NCBI GenBank assembly: GCA_030272155.1
Contig: CP126203.1
Coordinates: 4,718,501 to 4,782,500 of the forward strand
Length of the DNA stretch: 64,000 nt
Reading direction: 5' to 3'
DNA from: Tetradesmus obliquus
Taxonomy: Eukaryota; Chlorophyta; Chlorophyceae; Sphaeropleales; Scenedesmaceae
The notes beneath the pieces are model-generated. The model had not been told where the DNA came from and did no database searches. It was given only the letters and a program-made list of their open reading frames with translations. Numbering within the stretch: position 1 is the stretch's first letter; every line of letters begins with the position of its first letter. Shown here one piece after another: positions 58,020-64,000 of this stretch. A program made the translations under genes and the position numbers.

Positions 58020-58510
58020 AAGGGCCCGGCAGCGGCAGCCGGGCGAGTTTGGCGAGGGCAGCAGCACTTGAGCTGTAGCACAGCCAGAGCAGCAGCGCAG
58101 CCTGAGCAGCACACCCTAACAGCAGCTGACAAGCAGCTGGCGCCGCAGCCGGGCGAGTTTGGCGAGGGCAGCAGCACCTGAGCTGCAGCACAGCCAGAGC
58201 AGCAGCGCAGCCGGAGCAGCACACCCTAACAGCAGCTGACAAGCAGCTGGCGCCGCAGCCGGGCGAGTTTGGCGAGGGCAGCAGCACCTGAGCTGCAGCA
58301 CAGCCAGAGCAGCAGCGCAGCCTGAGCAGCACACCCTAACAGCAGCTGACAAGCAGCTGGCGCCGCAGCCGGGCGAGTTTGGCGAGGGCAGCAGCACCTG
58401 AGCTGCAGCACAGCCAGAGCAGCAGCGCGTGAGCAGCAGCACACCCTAACACCAGCTGACAGGCAGCTGGCGTTGCAGCCGGGCGCGTTCGGCGAGGGCA
58501 GCAGCGCCTA
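58020..58510 (+). repeat. 110-bp tandem array carrying the SPF45 C-terminal codons and stop
   Basis: About 4.5 units of 110 bp (unit marks at 58121, 58231, 58341, 58451). Each contains codons for LAPQPGEFGEGSST followed by TGA, copied from exon 8, then CAGAGCAGCAGCGCAGCC.. A further diverged copy is near 58640-58690. Confidence 0.92.
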
Positions 58511-58874
58511 AGCGCCCCGCAGCGGCTGCCGCACAGCCTCCGGCCGCGGGCTGCTGCTCCAGCAGGGATCCTGCAGCCCCGCAGCGGCTCCAGCACAGCC
58601 TAAGGTGCCAGAGGCTGGTCAAAGCAGGCATGCTGAGCGCAGCTGGCACCAGAGCCGGGCGAGTTTCGTGAGGGCAGCAGCGCTTGAGGTCCCAAAGGCG
58701 GCAGTCATGGCAGTGCGGCGACGGCAGCTGTCGCCGCAGCCACAAGAGTTTGGCCAGGGCAGCACTGGCCCAGTGTGAGTCCGGACTCGCAGCACTTAGC
58801 AGCAGCACAGCCTGCGCAGCTGCGCCTGAGCAGCACAGCCAAAGACGTATACGCAACTGGGGCAGCACCTGTTG

Positions 58875-58930
58875 TGGCTCAGGCTTAGATGGCGCCAGGA
58901 CCCACATGTAACTATCCTCTCTCATTAGGG
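58875..58930 (+). mobile_element. Short retroelement copy 3
   Basis: GTTGTGGCTCAGGCTTAGAT then GGCGCCAGGACCCACATGTA ACTATCCTCTCTC: same 3' end as copies 1 and 2, shorter 5' side. No target duplication found. Confidence 0.55.
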
Positions 58931-59935
58931 GTGGCTGATGAGCAATCAAGCCATAGCTTCAATGCCATCAGCCCCGCACCCCACTGGGGCAACAGTCTAG
59001 ATTTGGGATGCCTGGCGGCAGCAGCCATGGGGTTTTGCAGAGTTTTCAAGCATGCAAAGCAAGTGGATCACCGTGTGGCCTGGCGGCCCTTGAGAGGCCT
59101 GTTCAGGGCTTGCAGCAGGTACAGGGTCGAGAGAAAAGTGTAACCACACAACAAGGAGGGCAGCTGAGGTTGCAGCATGTCACAGCAGCAGCAGCGGTGA
59201 TGGGAGTTGAGCGGTACCGGTAGAAGCTGGGCGCTTTGGGCATGTTGTGTGACGGCTGTTTGGTGGTGGGATGCTGATGAACCCCGGGTTATACTTTCCT
59301 GCCAAGTTACACCTGCGGATTTCACGGTTGACGAAAGAACCCGAAACCGCTTTCCGGCAGCGGTGCTCAGCAGCAGGCGTCGCTGTCCGCAGAACACAGT
59401 TGCGATCACAGCCGCAAAAAATTTTCGCGAGGTACAGTTACATATCAACTTACGGTGTAAGACTTGCTGTCCGGGCCATATGATGGCGATCACTAGGTGC
59501 CAGCTGTTCATCAGCTGCAAGCCCGCCACAGCCCGCCACAGCCCGCCAGCAAAGATCGCGACACGTTGATGCGAATATTTTGTATTTTTTCATCTTGAAA
59601 AGTGTAACTCCAGCACGATTGTGTCATTATGTTGTATTGTCTGTTTGATTCGTCGCTCCAAATCCGTACTGGCTATGCCGGAGCTGCTGGCAGGAAAAAA
59701 GATCGCTCGATGTTGTGCTAAAAGCAGGATTCGATCTGACTTTCCACGGCTTTTGTGCCACCGATCAACGACCGGACCTAAGCTTAGGGCACCAGGTACT
59801 TTGCTGACCGGCCCGCATGCTCTTAATACGACCGTCGGTGAACATAAGTCCGACAACGATTATTTTAGAACAGTTGGGCCTCTCTCCAATGGTTGTTGTC
59901 GAGTCTATTGAGTTGGACCTGGCCAACCTTCGTGT

Positions 59936-60182
59936 TGCATGTGCGTTTTGTTGCCAGATGTTGTGCAGGTGAGTGTTTCTTGCGCCGGGCAAGCTGGGCT
60001 GGTGTAAGAATCCTGGACTTGGGGACGAAGGCCCGTTAACATGGCCTGCCCTGCCTACGTACCAACGAACATGTACCCTAAGACTCAGAGTAACATGCCC
60101 GAAGGATCAAAGTCCATCTACGTAGTTCTACTTAGACAGCACACTAGCTCATGGGGCTTCTAGAGTAGTGTTGCACGCAACA
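59936..60182 (-). repeat. 3' LTR of the Gypsy element
   Basis: Begins TGTTGCGTGCAACAC on the minus strand and ends ..CACATGCA, directly after a purine tract. 247 bp if the GTGT boundary is correct. Confidence 0.8.
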
Positions 60183-60195
60183 CTCCTCCCCACCT
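60183..60195 (-). other. Polypurine tract
   Basis: Minus strand AGGTGGGGAGGAG immediately before the LTR; the expected plus-strand primer site of LTR retroelements. Fixes the element's orientation. Confidence 0.8.
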
Positions 60196-60224
60196 AGTGG
60201 CTGACTCCTGGCAGCTAGATGCTA

Positions 60225-62268
60225 CTAGCTACACAATCTCCGTGAACGTGGCCCACGAACACGTCGGCGAGGGGCAGCACCAGCAGACGCTGCTGCTGTG
60301 CGACCGCCAAGCCCAGCCCAGTAGGCGTCAGTAGCTGTGGCAGTGACACCAACTGCATCACGCCACTCATCGTTTTCAGGACCATAGCCCTTCCAACGAA
60401 CAAGATACTGCGTAACTGAACGCCTACCAACTTTGACCTGCCGGTGCTTGAGCACCTGGTCAATCTCAAACCACTCTCCACTTTCGCCATCATCAAACTC
60501 TAGTGGAGGTGGGGGCGGCTGCTCTCTGCCGTCCGATTTATACTCAAGCAGTAACCCAACATGAAACACATTGTGGCACCGCATGCTGGCAGGAAGGTCC
60601 AGGCGATATGTAACCGGACTGAGAACTTCTGCCACTCTGAAGGGACCAATGTACTTAGGCAAGAGTTTGTTAACGCCAGGCGTTTTGAGAACAATATTTC
60701 TTGCACTAAGCAACACTTGGTCGCCTACTGAGAAGATAGCCTCACGGCGAGAGGGGTTGTAAATCCGCTCAGCACGCTTGCGTGCTGCCTCAAGCCGCAC
60801 CTTTGCCTTAGCGACAATTTCTTGCATTCTCGACGCAAACTCACTCGCGGGAGTGACCGTCCGTGCTTGCGTGCGGACTGCTCCTGGCAGGCGTGGGTGC
60901 AGACCGTAGTTCTGACAGTAAGAACGGGGTCTCACCTACCGCCTCGTGAACTGAGTTGTTGTAAGCAAACTCAGCCAGAGGGAGCCAATCATCCCAATCA
61001 TCTTGAATTGGATTGACGTAGTGCCGTAGGTACTCCTCAAGCACTCGATTGACTCTCTCTGTTTGACCATCTGTCTGCGGGTGGAAGGCAGTGCTCATCT
61101 TGTGCCTGACACCTGTCAGCTGCATGAGAGACGACCAGAACTCACTACGGAAGCGAGTATCGCGATCGCTCACAATGCTAGCTGGCCAACCATGATACCG
61201 GAAGACATGGTCTCTGAACAGTTTTGCTGCTCCGACAGCATCAACTGTTTTTGTGCACGCCGCGAAGTGCACCATCTTTGTGAGTCTGTCACACATCACC
61301 ATTATCGAATCATAACCGGCTGGAGTAGTCGGCAGACCCGTAATGAAATCCATGGACACCTCACTCCATGGGGCTGCAGGCACCGCTAATGGCTGCAACT
61401 TCCCAATGGGTTTCTTGCCTTGAACTTTATTGCGTTGGCAGGAAGCACACGTGGTGACATATGATGTCACTGAACCACGCATACCTGGCCACCAATACAA
61501 TCTTTGCACAGCCGCCAGCGTTTTTGTCACTCCTTTGTGACCGCTGTAGGGTGTGTCATGTAACTCTGAGATGCAGCGCCGCTGCAGCTCTGCAGTAGGC
61601 ACATACACCTGTTGCTGACGGCACCACAGACCATCTTCTGTATGCCGCAAACCAAAGCGAACAACCGCTTGTTCAAGCCCTTGCTGTTCACTACTGTAAA
61701 CTGCTTGCAAAGCCTCGCGTATGTCCGTTGCGATCTGCTCGACGGCGGGACGAGTTGCGCGCGTGTCTACTGCGTCAGCCTTACTTGCAAGTACAGTGCT
61801 CTGAGCTGTCTTAGCAGGGGCAGTCCGTGACTGACCTTGTTTCTTCTTCCTGCTAAGTCTAGGGGATTCAGGAGGGGAAAAGGACCTGGCCAAGGACCTC
61901 TTTCTCTTACTGCGCCTAGGGGCACCCTCCTCAGCAATAGCTGCTAGGTACTCGAGTACAACTTCTGAGGCCGGGACGCTACCCGCCCAACTGCCAGTTC
62001 CGGAACCTCCCACCTCAGCGTGCGCTACACGGCTTAAGGGGTCGGCGGCATTCAGCCGTCCTGCTCTGTACTCCCAAGAGTAGTCAAAGCGCTCCAAGAA
62101 CTGTGACCATCGCACTTGCCGTGGAAGCTTCCACGTTGCTTAAGCAACTGTGCTTTGGATCTTAGATACTTCAATGGCTCATGATCACTGAGGATCTTTA
62201 CATGCGAGCCATCTACATAACAGCGCCAAACAGTGAGTGCATGCATCACTGCTAGCAGCTCTTTTTCT
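60225..62268 (-). pseudogene. Gypsy pol 3' part: RNase H, integrase, chromodomain (frame broken)
   Basis: From 62268 leftwards: RNase H end (HALTVWRCYVDG, SDHEPLKYL), then integrase with zinc site (HDTPYSGHKG .. CASC), catalytic core (MDFITGLP, SDRDTRF, QTDGQTERVNR), GPFRVAEVL..YRLDLP, and a C-terminal chromodomain (QYLVRWKGYGPENDEW) ending at 60225. The frame is broken near 62,120 and near 60,910, so it cannot be read through. Integrated chromoviruses use the chromodomain for targeting to heterochromatin. Confidence 0.9.
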
Positions 62269-63740
62269 GGTGCTTAATCTCGATAGCACATATGATGTGC
62301 TGTTGGGGCAGGACTGGCTTCAGCGTAGGTCAGCTGTCCTGGATTTTGGCCGTAAGTCGATGACTATCACGATCAAAAGTGCTCCAGTAGAGGTGCTGCA
62401 AGCCAATGCGCGCGTCGAGTTCACTCCAGGTGGGGAGGAGGTCGTCAGTGGACGTATTTCCGCTCTACAGCTCAAAAGACTTGCTCGCAAGAAGGGCACA
62501 GAGATGTTCATGGTGTTCGCGAAGCAAGTCGATGAGCCAGATGCTCAAGTTGCTGCAGTCACTTTGTCATCAGCAGCTGGTGATGACTGCTTGATTCCAA
62601 AGAAGCGACTTGAACAGATCCTCTTCAAATACAAACGGGTGTTTGATGAGCTGCCTGATGGTGTAATTAATCGCCCAGGTTTGCCTGTCATGACCATAGA
62701 GTTTGAGCAAGGTAAACAGCCACCAGTTGGTTACCAATACAGGCTATCACAGCCTGAAAAGGAAGAGCTGGTTAAGCAGTTGACCCTTGCTCTGGAGAAA
62801 GGATGGGTAGTGCCCTCTTCCTCTCCTTTTGGAGCACCTGTTTTGTTTGCAAGAAAGAAAGGCGGTGGTTTGCGATGGTGCATCAATTACAGAGCCCTCA
62901 ATACCATCTCCATGGAGATGGCCATCAAGAATCGCTTTCCCCTGCCAAGGATAGACGATTTGCTAGATTCCCTAAATGGAGCTTGTGTCTTTTCAGGCCT
63001 TGACCTAGCAGCAGGTTATTGGCAAATCCCCATCAACGAGGAGGATAGGCACAAGACAGCATTCAGGACCCCAATGGGCCTGTATGAGTGGAATGTCATG
63101 CCCTTTGGTCTGACAAACGCACCAGCAGTGTTTGCCAGGGCAATGCAGACAGTTTTCCAAGATATGATTGGCAAGTTTGTGCTTGTTTATCTGGACGACA
63201 TACTGATTTTCAGTAAAACTCCAGAAGAGCACGAGAAGCACCTAGAAATGGTGTTACAGCGGCTAGAGCAACACAAGTTCTATGCTCAGCTGAAGAAGTG
63301 TCACTTTGCACTTCCAGAGGTAGAGTTCTTGGGACACATGGTAAGCAAAGAAGGCATCCGTGTGGATCCAAGAAAAGTCAAGATTGTGCAGGAGTGGCCC
63401 AAACCTGCCAACTTGTCAGACTTAAGATCTTTCTTAGGCCTGTCAAATTATTTCAGACGCTTTGTGCATGCATACAGCACAATAGCAAGACCACTGCATG
63501 CTCTCACACGGAAGGATGTTCCGTGGCAGTGGACAGCTACGTGTGATAAGGCTTTTCAGCTGTTGAAAGACAAGCTTTCATCAGCGCCAGTTCTGAAAAT
63601 GCCAGATTTCACACAGCCATTTGAGTTGATAGCCGATGCCTCAGATTACACCTTGGGTGCAATTCTGATGCAAGAAGGAAGGCCTATCGCCTTCGAAAGT
63701 CGGAAGTTGACCCCAGCCGAGGTCAATTACCTCTCAGCTA
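62266..63740 (+). pseudogene. Gypsy protease end and reverse transcriptase, inverted segment
   Basis: Open frame from the tail of protease (TYDVLLGQDWL) through RT: VGYQYRLSQPEKEEL, GAPVLFARKKGGGLRWCINY, FSGLDLAAGYWQIPI, PFGLTNAPAVFARAM, the YLDD active-site box near 63188, FLGHMVSKEGIRVDP, and the start of RNase H (FELIADASDYTLGAILMQEG, IAFESRKLTPAEVNY). It then runs into LTR sequence at about 63745. Its end and the start of the minus-strand piece at 62268 are consecutive parts of one pol, which shows the inversion. RT itself looks uninterrupted. Confidence 0.92.
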
Positions 63741-63744
63741 CCAG

Positions 63745-63949
63745 TCTTGCGCCGGGCAAGCTGGGCTGGTGTAAGAATCCTGGAATTGGGGACGAAGGCC
63801 CGTTAACATGGCCTGCCCTGCCTACGTACCAACGAACATGTACCCTAAGACTCAGAGTAACATGCCCGAAGGATCAAAGTCCATCTACGTAGTTCTACTT
63901 AGACAGCACACTAGCTCATGGGGCTTCTAGAGTAGTGTTGCACGCAACA
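63745..63949 (-). repeat. 5' LTR of the Gypsy element, truncated
   Basis: 205 bp matching 59978-60182 with one mismatch near 63783. The inner about 42 bp present in the other LTR is missing at the inversion breakpoint. Confidence 0.85.
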
Positions 63950-64000
63950 GTGTTGCAGGGTGATCTGCAAGCCTGTCGACCAGCTAACTGTGGGTTGACT

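Larger units (their letters stand above)
57941..59931. other. SPF45 3' flank and intergenic region
   Basis: First kilobase is built from copies of the SPF45 3' end. A retroelement copy (58875-58930) follows, then ordinary sequence without a supported gene up to the Gypsy element. TGTAA at 58907 and near 59139 are candidate polyadenylation signals. CAGCCCGCCA triplicates near 59525. Confidence 0.45.
59932..63953 (-). mobile_element. Ty3/Gypsy chromovirus, internally inverted and deleted
   Basis: Bounded by GTGT at 59932-59935 and 63950-63953 (likely 4-bp target duplication). Left LTR 59936-60182 (247 bp, TG..CA); right LTR retains 63745-63949. The two share 205 bp with a single mismatch seen, so insertion is recent. 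LTR orientation, the purine tract and the RNase H-integrase-chromodomain part are all on the minus strand, but the protease-end/RT part (about 62266-63740) is on the plus strand. This is best explained by inversion of an internal segment with loss of the primer-binding site, gag and most of protease. Not autonomous. Confidence 0.88.

Noticed and set aside
59978..63949. Two independent Gypsy fragments in opposite orientation
   Set aside because: The two halves complement each other exactly within pol, lie between LTRs in the same orientation and share a GTGT flank, so one rearranged element is simpler.

Overview
The window is nuclear DNA of a green alga, most likely a chlorophycean of the Chlamydomonas/Haematococcus type. 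Evidence: genes with many small exons and GTGAG/GTGCG donors, TGTAA polyadenylation-type motifs, hundreds of (CAG/CTG)n runs coding for Gln/Ala/Ser tracts, plant-type plastid and mitochondrial proteins, and a Ty3/Gypsy chromovirus. There are no bacterial operons, no CRISPR array and no recognisable tRNA or rRNA. The genus is an inference.

Layout, left to right. Minus strand to about 4.3 kb: a eukaryotic-type glutamyl-tRNA synthetase (GluRS) gene running off the left edge, with altered signature motifs. 5.2 kb, plus: an 80-residue unknown protein. 8.3-9.8 kb, plus: a complete UBC4/5-class ubiquitin-conjugating enzyme in five exons. 11.9-12.8 kb: an insertion that looks retrotransposed. 15.3-18.4 kb, minus: a helical, possibly bZIP-derived protein. 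19.4-24.2 kb, minus: a TGD4-like chloroplast outer-envelope lipid-transfer protein. 25.4-34.2 kb, plus: mitochondrial HSP70, 18 exons, 659 codons rebuilt in frame. 35.3-41.8 kb, plus: a secreted subtilisin-like protease, 11 exons, 859 codons. 44.5-52.0 kb, minus: a PHD-finger chromatin protein. 53.0-57.9 kb, plus: the splicing factor SPF45/DRT111, 8 exons, 497 codons. 59.9-63.95 kb: a rearranged Ty3/Gypsy element. The genes do not form a pathway; they are ordinary neighbours covering translation, ubiquitination, organelle import and lipid transfer, protease secretion, chromatin and splicing.

The striking property is shared by almost every multi-exon gene here. Short segments that straddle an exon-intron junction (exon 3' end plus donor, or acceptor plus exon 5' end) are tandemly repeated inside the adjoining intron, from one to about eight extra copies, usually keeping the splice-site dinucleotide. 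In one case (48.0-48.6 kb) the unit has grown into an 18-copy 32-bp minisatellite. Two genes also carry copies of their own 3' coding end beyond the stop codon. The UBC gene is the exception. A second theme is that many introns end in a (CTG)nCAG tract that forms the acceptor itself. A third is short insertions with 13-18 bp target duplications, pointing to target-primed retrotransposition.

Exon coordinates come from reading splice signals, phase and family homology by eye. Where phases close exactly (UBC, HSP70, subtilase, SPF45) they are firm; elsewhere they are provisional.
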